Shown: piece by piece, positions 18,646 to 27,198 of the stretch | Layout: the number at the start of each line of letters is the position of its first letter | Position numbering within the stretch: the stretch's first letter is position 1 | Assembly (NCBI GenBank): GCA_905221605.1 | Contig: CAJNDS010002076.1 | Coordinates: 84,501-148,500 of the forward strand | DNA: 64,000 nucleotides | Direction of reading: 5' to 3' | From: Symbiodinium natans | Taxonomy: Eukaryota > Sar > Dinophyceae > Suessiales > Symbiodiniaceae | Translations under genes and position numbers: made by a program | The notes under the pieces: model-generated | Seen by the model: only the letters and a program-made list of their open reading frames with translations | Databases searched by the model: none | What the model was told of the DNA's origin: nothing

Positions 18646-21600
18646 TCACTTGTGCTCCGGTGAGACTCCGGTTGAGTTCTGGCGTAGCCACTGCAGCGAC
18701 TGTCTCTGCCCCGCTCTATTCTCAAGAACCTTTTGTTCGTCGAATAAGGCATAGTAACCCTCCCGTAGGTGACGTCTTAACTCGGAACTATCCATCACTT
18801 TGGTCAAACAGTCCGCTAACATGGCCTTTGAATGAACCCAGCGCATCTTGCAATTTTCTTGAAGTCTCTCCCTCAGCAACAAGCATTCCAACTGGGTGCG
18901 TAGTTCAGAACACGTAGGTACAGCAGTTTTCGTAGCTATATCGTAAGCGCTCTTACAGTCGGTGACTAACGAAGCTTGAGGCGCGTGGGAAAGGACTTCT
19001 TCCGGATGTGCGATATCAACAGCAGGATTCTTGAACCATTCCCAGAACAACCTGATCCAGGACATTCGGTCTACGGACCCACAGAGAGAAACTACCTCAG
19101 CACTCAATGTACTTCTTACTACCCTGGAGATTTTCTTACTGGACCAGGCCACAGGAATGATCACAGCTTCGCGGTTGGCTAGCATTCGCCAGTCTGTTGC
19201 CACCACCAGCGTACCCTGATACGAGTTATGGTCTTTCGACGTGGCGAAGGAAGCATCCGAAAAGGTGCAAAACGTAACATGCTGTTCTTGAATTGGCACA
19301 ACCATCAAAGAGATTGGGTGAGCTTTGGCCTCTTGAAGGACACGGTTAGCTTCCAGAAGATGCTGAACCTGGCCCTTGTTGACCCTTGTCTGTAAGTAGC
19401 CTACCTTTGCAGCTAGGTCGGGTCGAGAATGCACTGCAGCATACTGGAGGCTACCGTTGAGGCGTCTCAGCTCTTTAAGTTCTTCAGGGTTCAACATCGC
19501 GGTGGGATTCACTCTACGCTCTCGGGACACATGTATGGGCACGATCTTCTCTATGTACCTCTCTTGGTCCATTTCAATGCTCCCATCGTCCCATTGGCGA
19601 AAACGAATCCCGGTGAACGTGAACTCGCCCTCATCATACGACCCAAAGCTGTAGATACCCCGCAACCGATCTCTGACCCTCCGAAAATACTCATCACCTC
19701 CCCCAATCCCGTCGTCTACGTGTATTCCCAGAACACCATGAACCTGAGCACTACCATCGGCCCTTTGTGAAACGAGGCTGAAAGCACAGGCATCGAAAGG
19801 GCTTTGCACAAAACCAAGCTCTTCAAGTGTCTTCTTAAATGTCTGAAACCACAAAAACGGAGCATCGATTCTGCCGTAAGCGCCGCCTTCGAGCTGGCAT
19901 TGTTCCTGCGCCTGCATGTTGAGGGCTCTTCTTAACTCTTCAGGTGGTCTTATGCCTAGCTTTCTACCATCCCCCTCCCCCTGCAGAAAAGCAGTGGACA
20001 CATCGAAGTTGATCAGTTTCCAACGGTTACTGGCCACCTTCTGAAGGATGAGTTGTCGGGCGTCCTTACCTAAAGTAGGAGCGTCATTAGGGATATCAGC
20101 AATGTCTGGGTCTTCAAACCCAAGCACCACTAGCCTAGCTTTGGCCCGTTTCGGCCCTCCATCCTTCTCGGGGCCTTTCCATGTTAGAAGCCAGCGGCAA
20201 CGCATGAGTTGACTATCATCAAGGGTTCCCGCAGCTACTTTACGTACAGTCCTGTGGTCAAGCCAGGCTCGAATCTCCTTGCCCTTAGCTTCTACGAACT
20301 GTTGCCTCTCACCCTCGTTCAAGTCCCTCAATCTTACTTCAACTCGTTTCTTGCGTGCCTCGGTGGCTAACATTACAAAATGCAAAGCTTGCTGCGGCGT
20401 CGGGAGGTTTTCGAAAGGCACCTCCGTTTCATGCAAACTGATTTCCCATGCCTGTGACTGTGTGGGATGTGCGAAAAAACACTCACTGTCTCCAAACAAG
20501 AGGTCGTCTTCGTCATCTTCAGGCACAGGAATGTTCGAAGCATCTACCATATCTGTCTCGAGACCTACCGACGGCACAGGTGAGACTTCCATCTCTGGCT
20601 GTTCTCCCTCCGCATTTTCTTCAGGAACTTCAGGAACCGTACCCCCGGCCTCTATCCCAGCTACTCCTTCTGGGGCTATGGGTCCTAATGGTTCGGGAAC
20701 ATCCTGCGGAACCTCTCCCTGGCTCTCCACTTCTGCTCGGCTAGGTGTTCCTCCGAGAACAGCAAGGTCGACCACCCTTCTAACCCCTTGACCTACTGCC
20801 CCTTGTGAACTCTCAGCGCTGGTCTTTCCCAGCACCCCTTGCCATTCTCTCAAGGACGCGGATCGCAGCTGCTCAGGAGCTGCACGGATCAATTGCCCAC
20901 AATGGCTCACCCACACTACCTTGCTATCCCCACAAATTACCTGACCCGGCCCATACCACCTTCCTTGCTCCGCACGACTCCCGGCTTTATGTCGGCGCCA
21001 GTACAGAACCCAATCGCCCGGCTCATATCTTTCACAGGGGTGCCTCGAACGACGAAGTAGAGCCCTACGGTACGAGTTGTCGTTGTCTGCATGTATGAAT
21101 GCGACTCTGGCCTGTTCACGGCGCTGCAGGTCCCTCCTGAAGGAGACTCCTTCTGGCAGATCACTGTCGGCTAAAGCATGGCACGTGGCACTATTGTCGG
21201 AAATCAGAGAGGCTGGCAGCCGCGAAAGTTTACCCAGGACTGCCTGTTCAGGTGTGAAGCCCCGGACCCTACTCAAGCTGTTCTTAGCCTGCACTGCCGC
21301 TCTCAGACACCGACGAAAACCTTCGTCGTTCAGGATGGGCTCTTCATGGTCCATTTTAGAAAGCATGCTCTTCAGTATCCTACCATGAGCTTCCGTCCTA
21401 CCGAGTTGCCAATGAGCCTCTCCCGCAGAAACATTGGTGCACACACCTACAGTTTGCAGCTTTAGACGCCAGTAATCACTGTTGTACTCCCCTGCTGGAT
21501 CTACATACAAAGTTTGACAAGGCCCTGCCCACTGAAACCAATGATCCGATAGGAACTCCCATTGTTCTTCTGGCGTCCTACCTACTCCACTGGCTTGTTG

Positions 21601-24600
21601 AAACAGTGTGCCCTCATCGACAATGTGCGTAAACAGAAACTTCTTCCCCCCGCTATTGGTCCAGTACGCAACATCCATACCGATTGTGTCGTTAAAATCT
21701 CGATGCGTGTGAATTGTCGCCGGCCTAGCTAACTTTTGGGTGGGAACCGTTTCCAAGCACGTACTGCAAGAGTAGTCGCGAGCACCCTGGATGAGCGCAG
21801 GCTCGGCTTTTCGTTCTTGCAGGAATCTGACAAACGTCTCAGTGCATGGATGACCCAAATTGTTATGGAGCCTAACTAACTCCCTCTTCTCGGACTCCCC
21901 TAAAGCGAAGTACCCCGGCCCGTGCCTAGGAACCGACCGTGGAGGGTAGCCCTGAATGAGCGGTCCATCCTCAGCATCCGAGCGCGTTGTCGGCACATCT
22001 GTTGTTGTTGAGGTATTTTCAGGGTTTTGGGGTGCTTCGGGATTTTGGTCTACTCTTAAGGGCATCTGCTGATTCCGGGCTTCTTCTGCTCGAAGACCCC
22101 TGAAACTCCGCAATCTTTCAGGTGACATGCCGTAAGCTGTGAGACTGAGTTTTGCAGGAATGCCTTTACGCATCTGTTTATATCGTGGAACCTGGGACCA
22201 ATCCTCTATCTCACCATCCATAGCTATTTCACCACCAACCCTTTTTACCACAACCGTCTGACGTAAAGGCATGTCCCGCGGCATTCCCTCCACACAAGGT
22301 GGCTGTATCCGGTTGGTGCCTCGACAGCAGACGACATGTTGCACAACAATCTGTGGAAGCAGTGCTTGAACTTGTTGGACTACCGGGTCCCCTTCTGAAA
22401 ACCCTACCTTTCCCCCTTTCGGAACCCTCGCGTTAACATCTCGAAAAACTGTATCCCAACTTATCCTAGGAGCCTCGCTTCCAGAGATTGTCGGCCCTGG
22501 CTGTTTTCCAAACAGTCTTCGGCGCTTCAAAACTTGCTGGGCGGCAGTAATGTCAGAGTTAGAGACTCCCCGCTTTTCAACATTAAACAACAGCTCTTCT
22601 AAAGGCAGAGGAAACCCTAAGTCCTGACCTAGGTGCATGGCTACCCGTTTGGCAAGACGCCTCTCTCGTGGGAACATGCGGTTGCTTCGCCCACTGGGAT
22701 CTGGACCCGCTGTCTGAAAGCGAGTGTCGACACTTTGCTGCAGTCGTCTGGACGTGGTGTACAGTGTGGTGGCTTTGCGGAGATGGTTGTTTCCTGGCGG
22801 GGTGTCTCCCACTTCCAGCTCATGAATCATTCGCAAAGTGCCCTGTTGAACCTCTTGGAGTTGAGGTGCCATTTGCTCAAAGAAACCCTGGCCACACAGG
22901 AAATGTATGTGCTTGCCTCGTTCTGTTTGGTAGCGATAAAGGTCAAGAAGAAACTGTCCTGGCCATGGTGTCTTTTTGCCCTTGTCTGTTTTGTGGTTCC
23001 ACGGCTGCTGCAAATCCAACCAGAGATGTGTCGGCTCATACATTGAGATCAGCTTCCAGAGGCGATCATACATACCCCGAGCGCTCCCAAGCTTTGCCGG
23101 AGAAAGTGTTAAAGCTCTCCCGCCACATCTCTGAACGGCTGCGCAAATGGCCCCACTACCGATTTCGATGACATCAAGGGAGGGCAGACGGTACTGGCAC
23201 ACCGAATTTCTCACTGCATCACCAAGTTGTTCTTCGATTTGCAGGATGTACTTGTCTATTTGTGCACACATTTGTTGAACCTTGCCATGCCTCCCTTGAT
23301 TGCTTGCGTCCGTTTCCATGCTTGGATCAACCCTCACTCCTTGTCGGCATCTTCGATCTCCCGAAGCCTCGTCAGCTCTCTTTCGAGCACGGCCCGGCGC
23401 GTCATGATCTCCTCCGGCGACATGGCAATGGGCATCTGCGAGCTTGCCCCCGGCGGACTGTTCCTCTTGCTGCCCCGGCTCGGTGCAGCTGTGTGGGATG
23501 TGGCATCCGGCGAGCAGAGCTTCCACCCATCGCTCTCCTCTCCGTCCATGACGGCTGGACCCTGGGACTTGATGTTCTTTGCCTCCGCCTTGGTCGTGGA
23601 CCTCGCCTGCTCCGTCTTGGCCATCTGCTTCAGTCGCATCAGGGCATAGTTCTTGAACGACAGTGCCCATGGGCTGCTGAGAGAAGACTTCCGAGCCATG
23701 AGGATCGAGTAGGACAGGTCGGTCTCGAACGTTTTCTCGTGACTCTTTCCTTTGTGCTTGCCAGCCGCGATCACCACTTGGCCCCATTCCCGAAGATTCG
23801 CAATCCCCGGTGGGCGGACAACTTCCACCTCCAAGTACTTTACCATGGTCAGCTGTTCCTCGGCCAAGTGCACATCCTCCTCCGCGGAGAGAGGTTCGTC
23901 CAGATTGACCTCGGGCATCTTCTCTTGGAGCTTCTTCACGGACTGCTTGACTGAGGTGGGCATCGCTCGGTTGGAAGCCGCTCGGCGAAGGAGAAGGATA
24001 TTCGAAGATTCGTGCTGTCTGCTTGAGCTCAGGCTGCCGTGTTGTGTTCTGTGGTTCCTGGAAACGCTGCTTTGCTGATTCTGGTGGAACGGAAACATCT
24101 TCTGGGGGACTGGGGACTGGACTGTTGGCTGGTGTTCCCGAGGAGGCTTCTGGACGCGGGTGCGCCCCCAGACTGTCAACAACGTAGACAGGAGCCTTCC
24201 TGTCCCCGACGTGAAGGAGATCTGACAGATTGACTATGGATAGGCCTCGCTCATCCCATCTAAGGTCTACCCTCCTAGAACCACCCAGCATTAAATACCC
24301 CTCTTTAACATGAATAACTGCGTCTAGGTCCCTGAGAAGACGATTTGATATCAACAAAGGAGTGTTTCCGGGGATCACCTCAACTCTGACCCATGTGTCT
24401 TCTGAGGTGGGCAGCAGCAGCGCAAATTTTGACGTGAGTGTCCCGCTGTTTCCAAAACGGAAGGTGACATCAGAAGCTATCTTCCTTACTCGACCGCGAC
24501 ACTCTGCAGCAAGACCGCTTATCACTTCTCGAACCCTTTGGTCTCCTAGCACAGTCCTACTGGCCCCTGTATCTAGCACCCCCTCAGTACCTACAGTGGC

Positions 24601-26061
24601 TACTAGAATTGCTTCAGGAATTATGGGACTGGGCTTGCTGCGTCTCAAAACTGCCTGCTTCGGCGCGGTGGCCGGCCCTTGCGCCTCAGAAGATGCACCC
24701 GGCGGCGCACAGCTTGGCGTCCTACATGTCCTGTGAATCATTAACAAACGTCGTGCAAGGCAAGACTCGAGAGACAAAGAAGGCCCCACCTTTGGCGCAA
24801 CCATAAAGCAAGTCTCCCCGAAGTCCTGAATTACTCCAGTATTCCCTGTCCCTGTGCTAACCCCTCTCTGTGTCCATGCGCTGTCGTCCTCATCGATGTT
24901 GAAGGGCTCGGAGTCTGGCAGGGTCTGGAGAACCTCCGATTGGAAGGGATCGGTCGGCTGGATCTGGGCAAACAAGGTCGCCTCTGGCTTAGCGTCGTTC
25001 TTCGGGCACTCCCGCTTCCAGTGCCCTTTGGCCCCACATTGTTTGCAGTTGGAGTTGGCGATCCGATCTGCAAGGGAACGTCGACGGCCCCCATCCCAGG
25101 AACCATAACCCTTGCCTCTCTTCCCGGACTGGCCCTTCCCCTTCATCTTGCCCTTGATGGGCCAGAACCCCCTGGACTTTGCTTTGTCCCGCAGCTTTTG
25201 ACGAGCTTCTTGGTACGAGGCAAAGACTGGGGCCAACTCACTCTCCTGCACCGCCTCCACTATCTGATCTTCAAACTCCGTGATGTAGATGGCGTCCTCG
25301 TCATTGGCCTCAAGGAAGTGAGCCAGGATGAGCTCATCGCTGAGGTCCTCGTCCTGTCCCATCGCCATGTGCACTTCCTCAAAGGTGTCGTCGTCTGTCG
25401 TCATGTGGATGTCGTAGACCTTGCTTCGATCCATTGCCTTGGCATTTCCCGGGCCACTACGGTTCTGAAAGTCTGTGAAGAACTTGGACCCCAAGAGCCG
25501 CACTGCTCGGACCGTTTCTTGGTACTTCAAGTCGCCCTTGGCTTCCACGATCACACGCTTCTTGTCCTCCGGGGCCAACAAGGAATGACGGAGAAGAACA
25601 TAGGCGCGGATCTCTTCAAGGGTCACCCCACGGCTCAAGAGTTCCTCAAAGAAAGCGTCGTGTCTGGCAATGTACGAATCGTTACTCTCGTCCGCCTTCT
25701 GTTGCGTCTGAAAGATGGCCTGCTCAAAGAAGTGGTATCGCTCCTCCACTGTGGTCTTTCCCCAAGACCCGCCCAGCGACTCCACAAGGTACTTCACACC
25801 ATCCGGTCCTCGCAACTGCTCGGGCTTGATCCGGCTCACCTTTTGGAAGGCGGCCCCCTCCACCAAGAGGGCTGCCCGGGGAGCCAACAACGACAGATGC
25901 TCGGCTGGCCACAACTCTTTGAGAAAGCGAAGCCGTTGAGAGTACTCGTCCACGCTTGTCACCCCTGGCGTAAACTTCGGGACCTGCTGCCACGGGAGAT
26001 GGCTCACACCTCCGGTGGCTCCTGCCGCTGCTTCAGCCGTTCCTTCTGAAGCTTGCGCCAT
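18646..26061 (-). CDS. Element D Gag-Pol polyprotein (2,471 aa)
   Basis: ATG at 26061, 90 bases after the 5' LTR. Gag occupies about 1-330 and ends in a Lys/Gly-rich patch and a CCHC knuckle (C339, C342, H347, C352). Aspartic protease has VLDTGASRTVLGD (DTG 497-499). A degenerate methyltransferase-like domain is at about 960-1085 (VIEIGSG; HLWLDLQQPWN lacks the catalytic Cys). Integrase shows H1399, H1404, C1432, C1435 and D1463, D1521, E1557, an exact D,D-35-E. RT has D2020 and VDD 2115-2117. RNase H has D2269, E2322, D2368. Residues about 690-910 look non-protein-like in this frame, whereas the +1 frame there is well formed (see 23334-24182). All enzymes act in the virus-like particle to copy the RNA and integrate the cDNA. 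Confidence 0.95.
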   Translation of the reverse strand: MAQASEGTAEAAAGATGGVSHLPWQQVPKFTPGVTSVDEYSQRLRFLKELWPAEHLSLLAPRAALLVEGAAFQKVSRIKPEQLRGPDGVKYLVESLGGSWGKTTVEERYHFFEQAIFQTQQKADESNDSYIARHDAFFEELLSRGVTLEEIRAYVLLRHSLLAPEDKKRVIVEAKGDLKYQETVRAVRLLGSKFFTDFQNRSGPGNAKAMDRSKVYDIHMTTDDDTFEEVHMAMGQDEDLSDELILAHFLEANDEDAIYITEFEDQIVEAVQESELAPVFASYQEARQKLRDKAKSRGFWPIKGKMKGKGQSGKRGKGYGSWDGGRRRSLADRIANSNCKQCGAKGHWKRECPKNDAKPEATLFAQIQPTDPFQSEVLQTLPDSEPFNIDEDDSAWTQRGVSTGTGNTGVIQDFGETCFMVAPKVGPSLSLESCLARRLLMIHRTCRTPSCAPPGASSEAQGPATAPKQAVLRRSKPSPIIPEAILVATVGTEGVLDTGASRTVLGDQRVREVISGLAAECRGRVRKIASDVTFRFGNSGTLTSKFALLLPTSEDTWVRVEVIPGNTPLLISNRLLRDLDAVIHVKEGYLMLGGSRRVDLRWDERGLSIVNLSDLLHVGDRKAPVYVVDSLGAHPRPEASSGTPANSPVPSPPEDVSVPPESAKQRFQEPQNTTRQPELKQTARIFEYPSPSPSGFQPSDAHLSQAVREEAPREDARGQSGRTSLRGGGCALGRGTADHGKVLGGGSCPPTGDCESSGMGPSGDRGWQAQRKESRENVRDRPVLLDPHGSEVFSQQPMGTVVQELCPDATEADGQDGAGEVHDQGGGKEHQVPGSSRHGRRGERWVEALLAGCHIPHSCTEPGQQEEQSAGGKLADAHCHVAGGDHDAPGRARKRADEASGDRRCRQGVRVDPSMETDASNQGRHGKVQQMCAQIDKYILQIEEQLGDAVRNSVCQYRLPSLDVIEIGSGAICAAVQRCGGRALTLSPAKLGSARGMYDRLWKLISMYEPTHLWLDLQQPWNHKTDKGKKTPWPGQFLLDLYRYQTERGKHIHFLCGQGFFEQMAPQLQEVQQGTLRMIHELEVGDTPPGNNHLRKATTLYTTSRRLQQSVDTRFQTAGPDPSGRSNRMFPRERRLAKRVAMHLGQDLGFPLPLEELLFNVEKRGVSNSDITAAQQVLKRRRLFGKQPGPTISGSEAPRISWDTVFRDVNARVPKGGKVGFSEGDPVVQQVQALLPQIVVQHVVCCRGTNRIQPPCVEGMPRDMPLRQTVVVKRVGGEIAMDGEIEDWSQVPRYKQMRKGIPAKLSLTAYGMSPERLRSFRGLRAEEARNQQMPLRVDQNPEAPQNPENTSTTTDVPTTRSDAEDGPLIQGYPPRSVPRHGPGYFALGESEKRELVRLHNNLGHPCTETFVRFLQERKAEPALIQGARDYSCSTCLETVPTQKLARPATIHTHRDFNDTIGMDVAYWTNSGGKKFLFTHIVDEGTLFQQASGVGRTPEEQWEFLSDHWFQWAGPCQTLYVDPAGEYNSDYWRLKLQTVGVCTNVSAGEAHWQLGRTEAHGRILKSMLSKMDHEEPILNDEGFRRCLRAAVQAKNSLSRVRGFTPEQAVLGKLSRLPASLISDNSATCHALADSDLPEGVSFRRDLQRREQARVAFIHADNDNSYRRALLRRSRHPCERYEPGDWVLYWRRHKAGSRAEQGRWYGPGQVICGDSKVVWVSHCGQLIRAAPEQLRSASLREWQGVLGKTSAESSQGAVGQGVRRVVDLAVLGGTPSRAEVESQGEVPQDVPEPLGPIAPEGVAGIEAGGTVPEVPEENAEGEQPEMEVSPVPSVGLETDMVDASNIPVPEDDEDDLLFGDSECFFAHPTQSQAWEISLHETEVPFENLPTPQQALHFVMLATEARKKRVEVRLRDLNEGERQQFVEAKGKEIRAWLDHRTVRKVAAGTLDDSQLMRCRWLLTWKGPEKDGGPKRAKARLVVLGFEDPDIADIPNDAPTLGKDARQLILQKVASNRWKLINFDVSTAFLQGEGDGRKLGIRPPEELRRALNMQAQEQCQLEGGAYGRIDAPFLWFQTFKKTLEELGFVQSPFDACAFSLVSQRADGSAQVHGVLGIHVDDGIGGGDEYFRRVRDRLRGIYSFGSYDEGEFTFTGIRFRQWDDGSIEMDQERYIEKIVPIHVSRERRVNPTAMLNPEELKELRRLNGSLQYAAVHSRPDLAAKVGYLQTRVNKGQVQHLLEANRVLQEAKAHPISLMVVPIQEQHVTFCTFSDASFATSKDHNSYQGTLVVATDWRMLANREAVIIPVAWSSKKISRVVRSTLSAEVVSLCGSVDRMSWIRLFWEWFKNPAVDIAHPEEVLSHAPQASLVTDCKSAYDIATKTAVPTCSELRTQLECLLLRERLQENCKMRWVHSKAMLADCLTKVMDSSELRRHLREGYYALFDEQKVLENRAGQRQSLQWLRQNSTGVSPEHK
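23334..24182 (-). CDS. Alternate-frame ORF inside element D (up to 282 aa)
   Basis: A +1 frame relative to the D polyprotein, open for 282 codons, with a first good ATG at 23963 (MPTSVKQSVKKL, 210 residues). It reads like a real protein: acidic coiled segment, then REWGQVVIAAGKHKGKSHEKTF...Y and F..YALMRLK, resembling the small GxxKGK-type domain seen after some exonucleases (my recall, not a search). It ends with its own stop just before the methyltransferase-like domain. Either an overlapping gene, a frameshift product Gag-PR-X, or the trace of two compensating indels. Confidence 0.5.
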   Translation of the reverse strand: MLTVWGRTRVQKPPREHQPTVQSPVPQKMFPFHQNQQSSVSRNHRTQHGSLSSSRQHESSNILLLRRAASNRAMPTSVKQSVKKLQEKMPEVNLDEPLSAEEDVHLAEEQLTMVKYLEVEVVRPPGIANLREWGQVVIAAGKHKGKSHEKTFETDLSYSILMARKSSLSSPWALSFKNYALMRLKQMAKTEQARSTTKAEAKNIKSQGPAVMDGEESDGWKLCSPDATSHTAAPSRGSKRNSPPGASSQMPIAMSPEEIMTRRAVLERELTRLREIEDADKE

Positions 26062-26137
26062 GGCGCCGCGCCACTCCCATCAACAAAAACTCCCTGGAAC
26101 CCCCTGTTTACACTAACTCCTAGCTAGCGACAGGCCG

Positions 26138-26150
26138 GGCTCCGCTACCA
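26138..26150 (-). promoter_or_regulatory. Primer-binding site of element D
   Basis: Minus strand reads TGGTAGCGGAGCC one base after the CA end of the 5' LTR. It resembles the copia primer site complementary to the 3' end of initiator tRNA-Met, and would prime minus-strand DNA synthesis. Copia F has the same first 12 bases at 58933-58944. Confidence 0.8.
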
Positions 26151-26151
26151 A

Positions 26152-26406
26152 TGAGAAACCCCTATGCCTAAGCCCGGTCCTGTCGGCCTAAGCAATGTCG
26201 AATGAGGCACCCTGACCTAAGTAACCCTATGGTCTGTCCACAGACCCCTATGAGGACCCAGCCCTGAATGTAGCCCTCCACTGCACCCCGTGCAGTTTTG
26301 GTCAAGCTCTAGCCTCTCCCTCCCACCTCGGAGCTGTCGGAAGGGCCGGCGAGGATGAAGACATGTTGGACAGCACAAGTGAACATGGGAACCTGTCGGT
26401 TTAACA
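26152..26406 (-). repeat. 5' LTR of element D (255 bp)
   Basis: Carries the presumed promoter of D on the minus strand. On the + strand it starts TGAGAAACCCC, one base different from the 3' LTR. Its sequence is read through by the interrupted Gag frame of C, which ends inside it at 26309; those residues are not part of either protein. Confidence 0.95.
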
Positions 26407-27198
26407 CCAGTCCTCCTCGCCCCACTGTTCCTCCCACTGATTCTCCTCGTCCTCCGGATCCGGCACGTATGCTTCGGCCCAGTCCAGGTCCGAGTTGTAG
26501 ACGCCCGTTCCCGTGCTCATCCGGTCGCTGTCCGATCCACGCCATTGCCTCCGTTGCTGTGTGAGGGAGATCTCTGGAGGCTGTGGGCGAGTCTTCGGCT
26601 GAGCTTTCGCCCGGGGAGGCATAGCCTGGGAAAGCTCCGGGGAGTTCGATCGCCGTGGTACCTGAGGTCGAGGTCGTGGCGCAAATCCCCGCGAGGAGGT
26701 TGAGAAGCGCGGCAAGGAGCCTTGGGACTGAGTGCTTGCCGCTGAACTTTGTTGTCCTTGCTTGTGACCTCGAAGGTCGTTCAGCACGTGCTCTGGCAGG
26801 TTGAGCGGTGTCTTGGCCGACGGAGATGCCTTTGGAGTTGCCAAGATGGCTGTGCCCGCCCGGTTGAGCACATACCGCGTCCCGCACAAGTCGCATATTC
26901 TCACCCGAACTCCTGCTGCTCCGTAAGCTCGAAGTCCGGACTGATGCTTGCACGTCTCGGGGCTTCGAAGATACTTGGTTCCCTGCAGTGATGCCTGGGC
27001 TGCTAGTGCCGCCGTGGTCGTCAGCAAGGTGGTTGCACTGCTTGGGATGCCGAAGATGCGCAACACCGAGTCCTTCAATGCCGGACGCAGAGTCGTCGCC
27101 GAGTAGAGCAACACCATATTCTTCACATGGTTGATGAAGGTCAGGAGGCCCTTCAGCACGTGTCGCCAACGCACCAGCCATTTCGGGGGCGGTGGCAT
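26401..27198 (-). CDS. Alternate-frame ORF of element C (265 aa; 295 aa in the D-free state)
   Basis: Starts with ATG at 27198 in the +1 frame relative to Gag-Pol. Contents: two hydrophobic/amphipathic stretches, a zinc-ribbon-like ETCKHQSG...RICDLCGTRYV motif, Pro/Arg-rich linker and an acidic tail (PEDEENQWEEQWGEEDW). D interrupts it; without D it runs on through 18361 to a stop at 18260, ending in ...LPEEEEEL. It lies in the same place (between protease and methyltransferase-like domain) and the same +1 phase as the extra ORF of D. Expression route unknown: frameshift, internal start, or non-functional. Confidence 0.5.
   Translation of the reverse strand: MPPPPKWLVRWRHVLKGLLTFINHVKNMVLLYSATTLRPALKDSVLRIFGIPSSATTLLTTTAALAAQASLQGTKYLRSPETCKHQSGLRAYGAAGVRVRICDLCGTRYVLNRAGTAILATPKASPSAKTPLNLPEHVLNDLRGHKQGQQSSAASTQSQGSLPRFSTSSRGFAPRPRPQVPRRSNSPELSQAMPPRAKAQPKTRPQPPEISLTQQRRQWRGSDSDRMSTGTGVYNSDLDWAEAYVPDPEDEENQWEEQWGEEDWC
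26407..26412. repeat. Target-site duplication of element D, right copy (CCAGTC)
   Basis: Directly follows the right LTR and matches 18356-18361. Confidence 0.9.

Larger units (their letters stand above)
18362..26406 (-). mobile_element. Complete Ty1/copia element D, nested in element C
   Basis: 8,045 bp with 255 bp LTRs differing at a single base (third position, T in 18364, A in 26154), TG...CA ends, 6 bp duplication, a tRNA-type primer site, and one uninterrupted 2,471-codon ORF. All catalytic residues are present, so it may be an autonomous, recently active copy. It splits C between its Gag-protease and methyltransferase-like coding parts. Confidence 0.97.

Noticed and set aside
24940-26049. 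369-codon plus-strand ORF opposite element D Gag
   Set aside because: Antisense shadow of a GC-rich coding region; no domain and no start context.
26309-26406. Continuation of the C Gag frame into the D LTR
   Set aside because: Produced by the nested insertion; the true continuation is at 18361.
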